Assembly: GCA_034336665.1 (NCBI GenBank)
Contig: CM067572.1
Coordinates: 6,502,286-6,566,285 of the forward strand
Source of the DNA: Luscinia megarhynchos
Lineage: Eukaryota > Chordata > Aves > Passeriformes > Turdidae
DNA: 64,000 nucleotides
Reading direction: 5' to 3'
Part shown: positions 48,601 through 63,139 of the stretch, one piece after another
Layout: every line of letters begins with the position of its first letter
How positions within the stretch are numbered: position 1 is the first letter of the stretch
The notes under the pieces: generated by a model
The model's input: the letters and a program-made list of their open reading frames with translations, nothing else
Database searches by the model: none
Told to the model about the DNA's origin: nothing
Made by a program: the position numbers and the translations under genes

Positions 48601-51600
48601 GATGTTTCATTGCTGTTTCTGGATAAAAAGAAGCATGAAATGCAATTGCACAGAGTATATGTAAAATAATTTACTCACCACTTTTCCCCAAAGCACTGAA
48701 TGAAAAGGAGGAGAAGCTGTATCCCTGTTCTCTCCAGGCCTAACACAGAGTCAGCATCAGGATTTCTGTATTATCCATATACCTACTGCAGTCAGAGGCT
48801 GAGAGGTCATAATTAAACTACACAAGGCCTGCTTGTGCTACTCACATAGTGACTCCAACACTGGTTTATAGCACATGCAGATCAGAAAGGTAAAAATTTT
48901 TTCAAGCCACCCTGACCCTTCTCACCAGTTTGAGTTAGTCCTTTTTCTCAGAATTTCTGCTGCTCCAATCTACATAGTTTTAAATTGCAGTCCCTGTATT
49001 CATGCTCACCCCTGGGAAACTGTTAATTTTCCTCAATATTCATTCTAAATTGACAGTGCCTTAATTTCGTCATTTTATGAGATTAAAATTAATCAGATTC
49101 ACTTTTACCTTTTAGGCAAGAAAATAAGAAAGGTGCACTTTTAATGTTCAAAGTGAAACTTGAATCTTGCTGTACTGAGAAAATTCTGCTTTCCCCCTCT
49201 TTGTTAAATTGCAGATTTTACATGAGCATTCCCAAAGGAACAGCACAGAGAGACTCAGGAATAAGTAAATGAAAGATGAGATGGATATAAATACTCCTCT
49301 TACCCCGGAGCAAGACTTTCACATTAGTCACTTTGTGGACTAAAAGCCTGAAAGATCCCCAAAAGCTTTACAAGCATCAATAATATTTGCAATGATGGAA
49401 GCCAGAGGCAGTGATGTAAATTCTGCAGTCCCTAATTGAATAAAACACCCATTGAAGTCAATAGGAATTGCAGTCAATTAAGCTGTAAATATTTCAGGTG
49501 CTGAGCTTTTTACATAATGTTACTGCATGGCATCTAAGAGTACTTCCATCTGTCCAGGGCAATGTTTGCTCAAAAACCTCTGTGAAAGCAGAGAGGGCTG
49601 GAGCAGGCACATGAAGATCAGGTGTGGAGTGTCAGTCACCAACTCCCAGCAGGTTCTGCCAGGGTGCCTGATCACTTATCCAGCTGAAAATAGGAAATTC
49701 TGTCACTTGAAGGCCTCAAGCAGCAAGGGCAGTTGTATGGATGGGGGCTGAATTTGGCTCAAATTTTAGGTAAAATGGTAAATGAAATTAAATCCCCATG
49801 AAATTTGATGTGTGTGTCCAGAGCCCATTGGAGGAATGTCATTTCTCTGAACAAGTGAAGCCAAGCTGTACTCAGAGCTGCTCATTGCTCACCAGTAAAT
49901 GGGGAGGCGTGTGGCAGAGTCCTGTCACGTACAGAACAATTTATATTGTCCTTTGCTGTCACACCTTAACTCTGCTTTATCCCCAGCTGTGAGAAATGAG
50001 AGCCACACGTGCTGCCCCTGAGGAATGGCAGAGGAAGGAGGGTTTGTGTGCAGCCCTGGCACTGAGGATGCTTTGGGATCACTCCTGCTGCTGGAAGACA
50101 GGGCTGTGGCTGCTGAAACCCTTCGCTTTGCGCTGTCAGGAGCTTCACAAAAGCACACAATAAGGCATGTAATGAGCCTCCAGAATCACATTTGTGAGGC
50201 CTGCAGAATGTTTCTCTTTCCCAATGTGAATTACTGAGTCATCCTGTTCATGTGAGACAGACTGAATTCTCTTCCCAAAGAGCTCCTTTGAATCACTATT
50301 ACCACCAGATAACAGATGTTGCTCTCCAGGAAAGTTTTTCATACAAACTCTTATAATCATGGGGATTATTTCAGCTTGACCTTGTAACTACAACAGAAAA
50401 ACAGGATGAGCTGGGGGGTCTTGGAGGGCTGTGTGCTGCAGTACTTTGCATATCTAAGTAACTAGGCCTTGAACAACATGGCTACTCAAAGCACTGCACA
50501 AAGAATAACAGGAACACCCACAGTCTTAAAAGTTAAATACTATTAATTCTCATTTTACATAGGGGTGCAAACAAAACCTGAAGTGTTGAATGGACTTGTC
50601 TAGCATCACACAGCAACTATGTAACAATGCAGCAATTAGTCATATAATGTCCAAAAGCATCTCTCTTTGAAACTTGGAGCCTATGGATGTGCAATGAAAC
50701 TCAAGTTAAATACTTTGAAAATAGGACTAAAATTATTAATTGGAAGCTTTTAGCAAAGTGCTCTAAAATGCCCATCATCTATCAACCACTTCTGTTTTAA
50801 ACCACAAGACACTTTCTCTCTAATTACTTGCTCAAAGTGAACCTCACCACACACTTTAAAAGAGATATTGGAAATGCTGTAACATTTTCCAAATTTCAGC
50901 CTTTCCTAACTATGCATACTGCTGGTTGAGAAGCAGTAACTTTCCTTCTGCATGCCTTTATTGTGTTCCTGAATTGCAGCTTTGGATGATAAAGCACATT
51001 TTCACCACTCTTTCTTTTCAAAAATGCCAGTAAAACCAGACATTTATGTTGCAACTACTCCGTGCCTTCTGGGGCCACTTCAACTAAGTTCATGCAATTA
51101 AATTATTCTCTAATGCTCTGAATACACATGTACCATGATTTCACACCAGAGTTTTGGAGCTGTATCACCAGATCTCAGAAGTAATAGAACTATATTTACT
51201 AATAGTGGACAGTCAGGCTCAGGTAATGAAAGAACAGCCTGGATTCCAAACAGCGATAACAAAATACAAAACCACATGGCTTTGGTTTGATAAAAATGAA
51301 GTAGTAAATTTTTCATCTGGTGGTCTCATTAACAACTACAGTCACAAATTAAAACTCACAGTATTCCTGTGAGAGATAGATCCAGATAGATACTGTTCAT
51401 TAAAAAACCAACAAACCAACCAACCAAAATAAGTAATCTATGCGAGATCATGGACAGACGACATCTATCAGATAAAATAATCCATCAAGTCAGGAGAACT
51501 GACCTCCAGCAGCAAAGGCCACAGTTCAGGCTGAGCTGTGCAGTGCAGAGATAGCACTAATCCTGTTATCAATAGTGATTTGCTTTGTCACACACTATGT

Positions 51601-53735
51601 TTAGAAACTAGTGTTCACTCGATGATTATTCACCTTCATTTATTTTTTGCCTTCTGTTTCTCAAGGGATGAGGAGTTTGGGCTACTCAGTGTTTTTAGAC
51701 ATTCTCGATTTTATCCAGCCTTTATCTCCTCTCCAGGAGAGACTGCTCCTTTTGGCTTCTCTTTTGCCATCCTGACATGTTCCCCCTTTCATGAGCATCT
51801 CCTTGTGCCATACTTTCCCATCCTGGTCTGAAGCCTGACTTTTTGTCAGTGGATCAGTTTGTGCTGTTAATTATTCCTCTCCTAAGGGCCACAGATACCT
51901 TGCCCTAATTACTGGCAGTTATACTGTGAACAATTCACAGTGCAGCCTCGTTCCCTTTTCCTCCTTGCAGCTTCCCTCTCTCTGTCCCACTATCTGGAAG
52001 TAAATGGTGTTCTCTGCACAATACAGCATTTTCAATTTGGAAAGAGAGATGGTGAAGCAGACAGGGAAAAGGTGGACAAAGATAAAGACTGAGGCTTGTT
52101 ACCCACCATCTTCTCCAGGAAGGTTTACCTCTGAATCTCTCATTTGAAAACCTACATTCCTAATTACCTGCCTTATCTAAATGTCATCATGTTGTTTCTC
52201 TGTTAAAAGACACGACCTCAAATAATACAAAACCATCAGTTTGAGGTTCTGCTTCCCAGATTGCTATAAATAGTGGAATCATATGGAATGCTGATAAACA
52301 TTAGAAAACAATAAATTTTCTTTGAGCTTACTGATTTTTTTCCTCTACAGTGCAAGCATTTAATATTACTAATATCCTAAACTTCTCTAAAAGTGATACC
52401 CAGCACAAAGATGTCAAAAAACAGTAGCAATTTTTAGAAATTGGGAAACTTTCTGAACAAACATATTTTCTCAACAGCCTGATGAAAAGATCATTTTCAT
52501 CTCAGACTTCTAAAATTGTCACTCTGAATTCTCTCTCACATATACACATCCAGACTCACTGTTTCACTCCAGTTGTTTTGATAATGCAAAGCTATCTTAA
52601 ACATATCTGAACACAGTAACACAGTAATCTAAAATTTAGCAATTTACCATGCTAAATTAAGTGCCCCAACATATTTTTCTACTGGGGGAAAAGTGTGAGC
52701 CAAAATTACACTCTGTATGTACTTGCAGTAACCAGAAAATAGAGTACAATAAATATATATGCTTTATTCTGGTTTATATATATTGTGCCCATCAGGACAG
52801 GTGAGATTGCCAGGATGTGAAACATGTGTAGGTGCACAAATATTAAGCAGCAAATAGTAATTCTGATGAGACAGTTACTAATTTGAACTTTGATATACTG
52901 GCAATTTTACAGAAAAAGCAATACAACCACTTCATCAATTGTGCCTCTCTCCCAAGAAGCAATCAGACAAACAAGGAACCAGGCCAGAGTAATTCCAAGG
53001 GGGGGGTCATTTAAAACAACAACAAAACCCAAATGAAACCATCCCAAACCAACCACTTCAGTCACATATGTCATAACCAGATTACATGTAAATACTTCAT
53101 AAAAACTTCTGAGATCATTAGGAACATCTTAATAAATTTTTTTCTCCTCCTTTCTCATGAATTATTTAGGTGCCCTTTCATGCAAAAGAAAAAAAATCTG
53201 GGCCCATTCTGTGAGGCAATGGCCACCACCGCTTACACTACTGATCCCAGTGCCAGAAAAAAGGTTTGCAGGCTGAAGACTCAATTTTCTCATTGTCTAT
53301 AGGTGAGCAAAGAGTCACCTGTGAGCCTGCATGTGGCTATTCAACAGACAACACTTAAAATAACAGGATTTCAACATCTTCAGCATCCTATGGGACAGGA
53401 CTCCTTTCTGGATTTTCTGTTCCCAGCTGATGTGGCCTAATGTGTACATACAGCACAATGAGGGGCATTCAGAACTTCCCATTTGCCTGAGAGGCAACCA
53501 CACCTCATGCTCTAAAATTTGCATTACAACACTCTGTAGGTTTCTTATTTTTTATTAATTCTTATGAAAATATTTTGGGGATGAGTGGATGTATAGGGTG
53601 ATTGTAGTGCTGAGAGAGGCTGTGGGTTCATAATTACAAAGAGAATAAAATCCTGCCCTCCTGTACATGCAGCACTACTAAGATTTCATTGCTCACATTA
53701 GGCAAAACCTCTAATTTCAAGGTCAGCATCATGTA
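48601..53735. other. Intergenic, no gene seen
   Basis: AT-rich sequence. Short CAAC-type runs occur near 51400. ORFs at 49925-50240 and 51538-51831 have no family features. Confidence 0.7.
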
Positions 53736-53766
53736 TAACAACAACCACAACAACAACAACAACAAA
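53736..53766. repeat. (CAA)n microsatellite
   Basis: Short run of ACA/CAA trinucleotides interrupted by one ACC unit. Confidence 0.9.
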
Positions 53767-54004
53767 ATAAAGTAATTATGTTCAATGCTTTGAATAAATC
53801 CAGACAGGACAGTTAATAAAATAGAAAAATCCTCACTTACCTCAATAGTTGTAAGCTGTTATTTCATACTCTGTAAACTTTCCCTCCCTGCTAACTAAAC
53901 AAAAGTTCTGCAATCTGGATGCTAGAATAGCTCTCAAATACATACTGCAGAATACCAAAAAAGAGAAAGCCTATGTTGTCCTTACTAGCAGGCATCTCTC
54001 CAGG

Positions 54005-54145
54005 GATGATTGGTCATTACCCTGGCAACCCTCACAAATGGCAAATGACGTAAAGAGAGTGGGAAAAAAAAGCCACTGAGAGCAGAAAGCACTATATGCA
54101 TTATAGATAGTTCTGGGAATCCATGCTCACATATGCATTAAATGG
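54005..54145. promoter_or_regulatory. Candidate enhancer with CCAAT, X-box-like, CRE-like and ATGCAT motifs
   Basis: Within 45 bp there are an inverted CCAAT box (ATTGG, 54009-54013), an X-box-like ATTACC-CT-GGCAAC (54016-54029) and a CRE-like TGACGTAA (54046-54053). Two exact TATGCATTA copies follow at 54095-54103 and 54132-54140, 37 bp apart. It is about 10 kb upstream of ACTL6A. The function is inferred from motif clustering only. Confidence 0.35.
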
Positions 54146-57100
54146 CTTCAGAGGAGCACAGGGACCTTCCATTTTGCAGAGCTGCCTGCTGAGGTGAATA
54201 AGAAACTTTCTAATTTTTTTCTTAATCAAAACATTGGGAGTATCTCTAAGTATTTAATTGAAGCAAATTGGGGGTAGATTATTTTAATAATTCAGACACT
54301 GGGTTTATTGTCTTTTTTTTCCAATTCTGTTAAAATTTCCCATTAAAATAGCTCACAGTCATATTCAGACAAGGGTGGATGTATTTTTTCATAATTCCTT
54401 TTCACCTTATTTGTTGCTACATAAAGTTACCTATTATTATATTTATTCCCTTTATGTCTCATACCCTCACTTTTCCCTAACAATTCATTTGTACAAATTG
54501 TACAAGATTTCCCATGTTTATGCCATTAAAAGCATGAACAGTTTTATTTAGTGTTACTGATAATTATGCCTAAAGAAGATGTAGCTCTAGCCAAACACCA
54601 GGGGACAAAATAAAAAGCATTCTGCTATTTTTGCACAGAATGATGACAGTGGATTTGATCATACTATGATCTGTCTGTCACAGAGCAAGATGAATTTGGG
54701 TGTGGTTACTTCTTCCACAATTAGATTCTAAAAAGCACAAGTAAGATAAAAAGGAAATCTGCTTTTGAGATTATTTAGCATCTGCACCACTCTACAATTC
54801 AGTAAAACTGACGGAATTCTGGGTACAAAACCCAAGGAAAGCACCTTCCACCCCTGCTTGCATGTGTTACCAATTACAATCCAGTATCAGGCATCCTTCT
54901 CCTTGCTTGTCTTCAGACCTCAGGATTTCTGGATTCCTAAATGCACAAAAAAACAACTTTCCAAGAGCATACTGGAGAGCATTAGAATTCACATCATTTT
55001 ATAACCTAAAGGAAAGGGCACAATTCTCTGAAATGAGAACTGAAGAAGCAAGTGAGGTGAGGTGGCTGCTCTAACACTTAGCTATTATGTAAAAGTTGGA
55101 TGGAAATGGCTCTACCATGACAACTGAGTTTCCTGTTGAACTGAAGAAAACACATTAGATATATTTGAACTCTGCCCCACTCCAAATCTGAATTGAAATG
55201 GAAGTAACCAGCAGCTTCCACAAGGATATTTCTGTCCCTGGCTGCCTAAATTCAATTAGTTACAGCTTTATGGAGTAAAGGTTAGCACTCACTGAAATTC
55301 AGATTTTTATTATTTTCCAAATCTACTACTGCATTGCAATCAGGTGGAAGGTGTTACACTTGTATCATGACAATTTTCCAAAAAGTCTGAATGAGCCATT
55401 GGAAATGACTGAGTTTTATGACCAAAGAAGTAATGAACATCAAGGATATTCCATAATGCTCCATTAGGTGTACTTTATTTATTTGCTGAAGACAACTAAA
55501 TTTTAATTATTTAAACTCTGGCAACATCATTCTAGCAAATGTTCTGCTGGGTTTTAATTGACAAATATCTTGGTCTGAGCAAACTGAAATCTCAGTATAA
55601 CATTACCTCTGATATTACATCTTTTTTCCTGACAGGAGGACAAGGATTACTTTGTGTTTAGAAACCACAGAAAGCAAAGTTTAGCCATTTGTGTATGGCC
55701 AATTAAAGCTCTATGTTCCTATAAATCTTCTCCCTGATGGCCCAAATCTAAGCTTCCCATTTTTTTTACAATTACTCTTTGCAGAAATTTAGATCTAACT
55801 ACAAACTTTCCATTAATCTTCCACTCATTACCAAAACTAAACAAAATCCCTACCACTGGTGCTCCCAAAGCTGCTTTTGTAAGAACAAATGTGGTCTGTC
55901 ATGGAAATATCTTGTATGAAATGTTAGTAGATGTAAGACCAAAAGTACTGAAATATACAAAAACTTAGTGAGTTTTTGCAACACAGATTTCACAGAGATT
56001 TCTGTGTTTTGTGGTCTCAAAAAAACCTTCACATTTTCAGATCATATCCAGGCCTGTCAACTTGTCTTTATCTGAGCATGTGATTGTTCTGGGCAGCACA
56101 ACAGGGACAAATCCAGTCAATGAGTGGGGAGATGGGGGAAGACACTGGTGCCAAGCTGCAGTCAGGAAACAAAGTTTTTAATAGAATCTTAGGAAGATGC
56201 ACAAAGGAAAATAGGGTTGCCAGTCCTTAAAGGACCCTTTCTATACACTGATATAATTTGCCAACACATTAGCAAATTAAATTAAAAATTCATCAGTATG
56301 TTAAAAAAGACTGGAGACAGGAATCACTCAATAAGTAAATTATTGCTGATTTTAAGTGATTCATCACAGAAAAGGATCAGCTCTCTCCAGTGAGTGGGAA
56401 TTAAAAGTTTTCAGCATTTTTTTGGCTCAACCATTTAAATGCTTGTGAAATGCATCCTGTTGCAGAATCCATTCCCTTAACTATGCCTGTAGTGGCCTGG
56501 TGTAAAGGACAATCCACCTTCTCCATACTTTCCAATTCTGTCTTTTCTCTTAGGTGTGTCTACTCCAATCTGTTTTTTAGCTGGAAAAAAATGAGCTCAG
56601 GTTTTAGCAGGCCTGATGTCCTTAATGCCACAAACTTACTGAAAAAATCCCAAGCTTACCAGACATATTATCGCTCCAAAAGCCCTTACACTGTCACCTC
56701 ATGTAAACATCAAAGGGGAGAATGATGATTTTTGTTTCCCAGGCTATGGATATGATTCTGAACAATACCCTGTTGAGTAAGGACAATATACTCTTTTTCC
56801 TTCTCTGTCCTTCTGGAGGAAGGACAGACGTGTGCCTCGCCAGATGATGCCAAACCCATTATTAGTGTCCTTGCACTTCTCCATTAGCAATATTGCAGCA
56901 AGACCAGCTGATGTCAAGGGTGTTCATGCTGAAAGATAACAACATTCCTTAGGAGGAGAAATTACAGCCTTTCAGCATTCTCTGGCTTTCCCACAATTTA
57001 GCTTTATCTGGGAACATTATCACAGTGAAATTCAGTGAGATAAACTAAGGAATAGAAAGTACTAACTTTCAGAAAATGCAAACATCTCAACAGGAACACA

Positions 57101-60100
57101 GTGCTGTAAAGCAGTATCCTTTACTACCCCATTTTAATCAAATCCATAGACATGGTCTGCATTTTAACACAGATGCATCCAAACACAGGAATTATTTCTC
57201 TGACTCCGTATTTTTCTCAGTTCCTGCATTTGTCATCCAGCACCTTAGCGACCCAGACCCGCCTCTGCTGATCCTATAAACCCTGTGCTAAAATACTCCT
57301 GGGGGTGACAACCACTATAATGGGGAATGCTGGGGCAGGAACACTGGAGCAGGCCTGACCAGAGGGAACAACAAATCCAATCATTCCAACACATGACAGG
57401 GGCCAAGGCCACATGTGCAGGTGACACGGGCAGAGTCTTTGCTGACTCACTCTCAGGGCTGCTGGTTCAGACTGACCATCAGCTACCCAGCCAACCAAAG
57501 CACAGCCCTGAGAGGTGCTGCAGCCTCGGGATGCTCACAGCCTGGACTACAACCCATAGCATGAAGCAGGTCTGAGGGGCCCAGGACTGGCTCTCCCTCT
57601 GCTGGCACTGGTGAGCCTGAGAGCCTCGTACACACGTACAGAAACCGTGTCTGCAGCTTTGATTAAGGCAGATCTAAACAAGCCATCGAAAATAAGCAGC
57701 TTCTGGGAAATACAGCTTAAAAGGCCTGGCTTCCTCCAGTTGTTTTTCATGTTTAGATTCTTCTTGTGTGTCAAAAAAGCAAAAATTTCTGATCAAAGCT
57801 TTTACTAGGATAAAGATACTCATGCAGTTTGTGTTCTACATGGATGATCTGTTGCCAGCTTATGCTGCAACTTTATCATCTGTGGAAGCAATCAAAAAGG
57901 TAGCATGAGCCCAGTTTCCTAAAAACACTAGTTTAAAAATACCTGAGACTTGCTTACATCAGTTCTCCCTACTGTAAACATTTGCTATCAGTTTTCTATC
58001 TCTATTTTTCCAGATTGCTCAAAGAAATCAAGCAATTAATAAGTACAAAATACCAAGATTTTCATGGAGTGGTGCTCTTACATGCTGTTTATGTCCTGTG
58101 AGAAAGAATATTCCTGACCACCCTCCTAGCCAGGATTCTCTATGCCACACCAAATTCTCATATATAGGAGTAAATAATGAAGACTACCTACACATGTAAG
58201 CTGACATATAAGGACTCAAGAAAAATCCATCATCATCAGATCTGATCAGGGTCTCCACTGTACCACATTTTTTCTGATTACACTTGGAAATACTCATTAC
58301 TCTCCACTTCACTTGCATGGAAGATGTCTTGGGGCTAATGCACACAATTTTCCTGTACTGAAATAAATACGGTGTCAGTGTGGTGAGAGAGAAGAATCAG
58401 TCTCCGAGATAACCACACAATCAGAAGAAAAAGGGATTACAAATGTGCATGTGATATAGAAGTCAGAATTCTTACAATAGTTATAAAAAATGGCATGAAT
58501 GTATCTGTTAAAGCAATTTCAAATAATCATCAAACAATAAACATCAACAAATGCAAAGATCTTATATATACCATCCCAATACTTTTTAAAATGGAGCACA
58601 ATAATGCAGATGTGTGCTGATGCTGTAATCCAGCAGCCAACACTTTTGAACAGCTGTTGCCTGACTGCCCTACAATACAGATCTTTTGTGAATAAATATT
58701 CAGATAAAGCACTGCAATTTGAAGCTTCCCTCTATAAATTGGTAATTCTTAATAGAAACAAACCTTTTTCTTATCAGACTTCTTGTTGCAATGCAATTGC
58801 ATTGCTCTACATGCTCATTTTGGATGACAGAGTACCTACTTGTCACAGTAATGACCTGAATGAATTCAAGAAAGAAGCAACAATCACTTTGCAAACATGC
58901 CCATCCAGCAAATATGCTGTTGTTTTTCCTTACTACCATCTAATAATTTCGTTTACAACTATATATATATATATTTGGTGATACAATAACACATAAATCT
59001 AAAACCTCCAAGCCAATACTTTGGGTTTTAAGCCCAGCAGAAATAATGCTGCTCTCCTACAAGGTGTAGAGCAATGCTGCTCTACAATACAAGGTTTTGT
59101 ATTCCAAACCTTGCAGCACTATGTGGACTGTCAGTGTCTCTGCCCCTGCCTTGCCTGTGCCCTCTCCTGGTGGCAGAGCACACAGGACAGATGTGGCTAC
59201 ACCAAAACCTCCCTTGCACAGCAAACATTTCCTGATGCCAAGTGCAAAGAGCTTTCTAAAGTAAACTAGACAGATCCCAAGCCTGATGGTGGTCCAAAAA
59301 GATGACACAAAAGGTGTCACTAGGTGTGTAAGAGCAGTGGTGAGCACACTCCTACAGTTCTGCTCCCCACACTGCCTCATTTCACCCACAGAGCCTGCCA
59401 GAACAGGCCTTGGGCTCTTTTCTCTCAGAGGAGGAGGCTCCCTTTGGATTCCTCAGCTCTGCACAGAGCCATGGTTCTGAGCTGCACGACATCAGTGTGC
59501 TACTGAGGCATTTGGAAAATGCATCCCAGAACCTCCAGGAAAGCTGGGAATAGGGATATGAACCTTGCCATGCTGCATCTGGCCAGGAGTAGATCAGTGC
59601 TCCATGCTACCTGCTCAGCTCTTACACCCAGATTCCCAGTGGCACAGTGGGAAGCACAGGGGATCAATGCCCTCACTAATGGCAGGGCTCAGCTGACACA
59701 AAATCTGCTGTTTGTCAGGCTAAGCTGGTTCCCAGCCATAAGGAGCTTTGTTTCTGCAGATGAGAGGTACTGAGCCAGGTCAGGGTTGGCCTAGCTGCCA
59801 TGCAAATAAGCCCTGCAAGAATCCAAAGCAACTACAGACCAAGCACTAAGCCTGAAACAGTGAGTTCTGCCAGATCTGAGCCAAGTGAGACATATGTGCA
59901 CAAGAGACTCATTTGAGAAGGGCAATACAGGCACACTTCAGCTCTGGCCAGGGCCAGCTCAGCCCAGAAGACCAATTACCTCAGAACCAGTTCCAGGGAA
60001 GTATTGCTGTACATTGCTGATCAAATCTGGCTCTGTGATTCCTTGCTCTGCCTGATCTAAACAATGAAAAGGTCTGGAGGCCTCTAATTTGTTTTCCCAG

Positions 60101-62860
60101 GAACCACTTACAGTACAGAACTATAAAGTAGTTCTGTTATTACATGGTTTTTCCCCTATTCTCCAGCATATCCTGGTCACTATTATTCCAGTCAGTCAGA
60201 TGCAATCTCAGCATGCTCTCTGAAATCTAGTCAGGCCATCCACTGGTGGGGGAAAGTTGACTGTGTATTAATGACAAGCACCATCACCTCTTCCTTCAGT
60301 CATGTTCTACAATAAGAATGAGTCATGGGTCTTTTGCAGACACCAGCTCCAAAAGAAGATTCTGGAACATATAGCCTCAGCACTGACCTGCTGGAGTCAC
60401 AGAGAGATTGCAGACACATCTCCTTTCCTCAGGATTTTCAATTGCCAGGACAAAACAGCCTCTACAGTGGTTATCCAGGTTTAAGGTGTGTCTGTCTTCA
60501 GTATATTTTATAAGAAACAGAATTCAGTGCTTGGACTTCAGAATGACATAAGAACCTAAAAGTCATTGTGCCAGTGTTGAGGCTCCTTAGTGAGGCCCAG
60601 CATTAAATTTCTGCTCTTGCTCATTTTCTGCAGAAGGAGAATGATAGCACACTAATACTCAGCATCCCTTTGAGGAAGGGAAGTATTAAATTGACAAAGC
60701 ACCCAAGTACTTTAGCAAAGAAAGTGGAAAGCTGAGAGATGATTCAAAGTTCTTGAGTGAATAAGTACTAATGATTATTTTGCTTTTTCATTTACAGATG
60801 CTTTTCTAGTTCACATTTACACTTAAACCTCATCTGAAAATAGGAAAAATAAAACCTTTAACATTTTGCAATCAAGAAACAAGGAGGAACCCAGACATGA
60901 TGAATAAGCCATTGTCACAGCCAGTCTGCTGGCACTGCAGTCTGGGAGACTGGCTGGCAGTTGTATGGCACAGCTCAAAAGCAACAGGCCATCAACCACC
61001 CCATGGGGAAGTGCAGCTTGTTGAGAAACAAAAAATCATTCTGTTCAGTTTTGGCTTGACTTGTACGTCACTTTCTACATTGCTTTACGTTACCAAAAAG
61101 GTGAATGCACTTGCTTGAAACAATGAAGTCTTAAAAATCTCAAAGCAATAATTAGAAAACTTCTGTTTCTCCAGATTATCACTGATGGAATTAGTTTTTG
61201 CTTATGAGTTAGCATCGTCATTTGATGTCTTGGTTCATGCCTCACTTTTAAATTATTCTTCTCTTTATTCCTATGGACAATTTATGCCAGTGTCTGGCTC
61301 TAGAGTTACTATAATGTCACAGACAGTAAATCAGCACGTGATATTCCCATGAAAAGCACATGGTTTGTGCTACACCTGCATCCACAACTCCTGCCAAGAT
61401 ATTATGGCCAATTGTACCAATATGGGAACCTAGAAAAAATACAGTTACTGTTTCTATCTACCCTTGATTTTATTTGAAACTAAGCAAAAATTACAAAAAT
61501 ACCCCCAAATATTTGGGTTCATTACAGAAAGTGGTAGCAAAATTACAGATTCACCTGCTCTTATGCAAACATAGGATGATGTGCAGGAGTTCTCTGAAAT
61601 AATCTGAAATTTGCAAGCTGTGAGTCAGGCTGGACTCTGCTGAAAACAGATGCCTCAAGTCTATTTCTCTTGTGCATGGAACAGTGTAGGGTTATCCACC
61701 TGCTGCAAAGCAAAGTCACTGCAGAACCCTGTCAAACCACAGTGATGATGCTCTGCACACTCTCAGCTGATGTAAACGCCCAGAACAGTACAAGGAAGAC
61801 AAAAGTAGGAAGGACCTAGAGAGTTGTCAGTCTATATTTCCTTCCCCTTATACTCCAGACTTCTTGTGAATTGCACGGGTTTGGCTTTGTTCCTTATGGC
61901 TATCAAATCCTGAGGCTTCTAGATACCAACACGATTTCCAGGGCATGTTCTTGTGTGGAAGAAATATTGAAGAAAACTAAAGCAGCAGAATGCTGTGTTG
62001 GTTTCTGGCTTGCAGATCAGTCACAAGCAGCTGCTGTGCGGAGAGCAGGATCTGGCTTGAAGTGTCACTTATCACATGAATACAAAGAATCATCACTGCA
62101 AAATAAAGTGCAAGAATGAGCAAAATGAACAACCTCTGGCATGGTAGCTCCAAATTTTCTGAACCGCTTTTCCCTTCTGCAATTAATTCCTCCTCCTGAA
62201 AGAGCTCTGCCTTGAGTATTAGTGCCACATACTGGAAATCATGAAAATGTACTGACTTGAAAATATTTCATAACACAAAACGAAGGTGCACTTTATAGTC
62301 AAACGTAAATGTAATAAGTAAAATATTCCATTAAGCAGGCTAAATCTAATCACTTGAAGATCTTTGCTACAGTATTACAAAAATAAGCTGCCTATCATAT
62401 GCAAACTTTAAAAGAAGACACAGCTTCTCACCTCCTCCAAGAAGTCCACCTCACATAAAAATTCAAAAACATGCACAACATGCACACTTGCCCTTTAAGC
62501 CAATTCCCCTGTTCTCCAGTTAAAATTTTAATCTTCTCTAGTGCTAACTGCTGAATATGCCTGAGGTCTTTCTTTTATTTTCTTTAATTCCTACAGCTTT
62601 ATAGTTACCCATCTCTGGCTGTTCTGGCTGAACACCAGGTTTGGCTGAGCGCTCTGACACCAAACAAGGCGATGTGCAATCCTAACTAGAAGTTCAGCTG
62701 TAAAACTGGCAGCTGAACTGCCCAGCTCTGCAGACACACCAGCCCTGGGGACCATGGGCTCTGCCCCAAGCGAGAAAGGAACATGAGGTGGGGCTGTCAA
62801 AACAGGCTTCAAAAGCTTTTTATTCTCAGTAAAAGAGCCCAACAGAGCGGTGACAGCAGC
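54146..62860. other. Intergenic, no gene seen
   Basis: AT-rich sequence with short TA runs (58960-58975) and a small local duplication near 59045-59095. ORFs such as 58604-58981 and 59057-59389 show no recognised domain. No RNA gene or repeat family identified. Confidence 0.65.
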
Positions 62861-62863
62861 AGG

Positions 62864-62990
62864 GGAATCACAGAATCAGTTAGGTTGGAAAAGATCTGAG
62901 ATCATCGAGTCCAACCTGTGCCTTGTCCTGTTGCTGGCTGCCCAGGAGAGGAGCCTGATCCCACCTGGGCACAGCCTCCTGTGAGGCAGG
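62864..62990 (-). mobile_element. CR1 LINE 3' fragment, internally deleted
   Basis: Plus-strand wording CACAGAATCAGTTAGGTTGG, GATCATCGAGTCCAACCTGT is the complement of a CR1 3' end. It jumps directly to CTTGTCCTGTTGCTGGCTGC and CCACCTGGGCACAGCCTCCT, which belong further 5' in CR1, so an internal piece is missing. It lies close to an oppositely oriented CR1. Confidence 0.7.
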
Positions 62991-63139
62991 ACATGGGGAG
63001 GAAAGGAGCAGCGGCTCCTTCCCACAGTCCCCATGCTCTGGAGTCATCCCACTCCTCATGGGCAGCAGGTTCACCCTGGAGCCCTCAGGATTCACAGGCC
63101 ACCTCTCCCCACTCCAGCAAACCCGGCAGCCTTCCCCAT

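Noticed and set aside
48426..48626. ORF with a [12 protein letters not shown] protein
   Set aside because: Translation of the TA/CA microsatellite.
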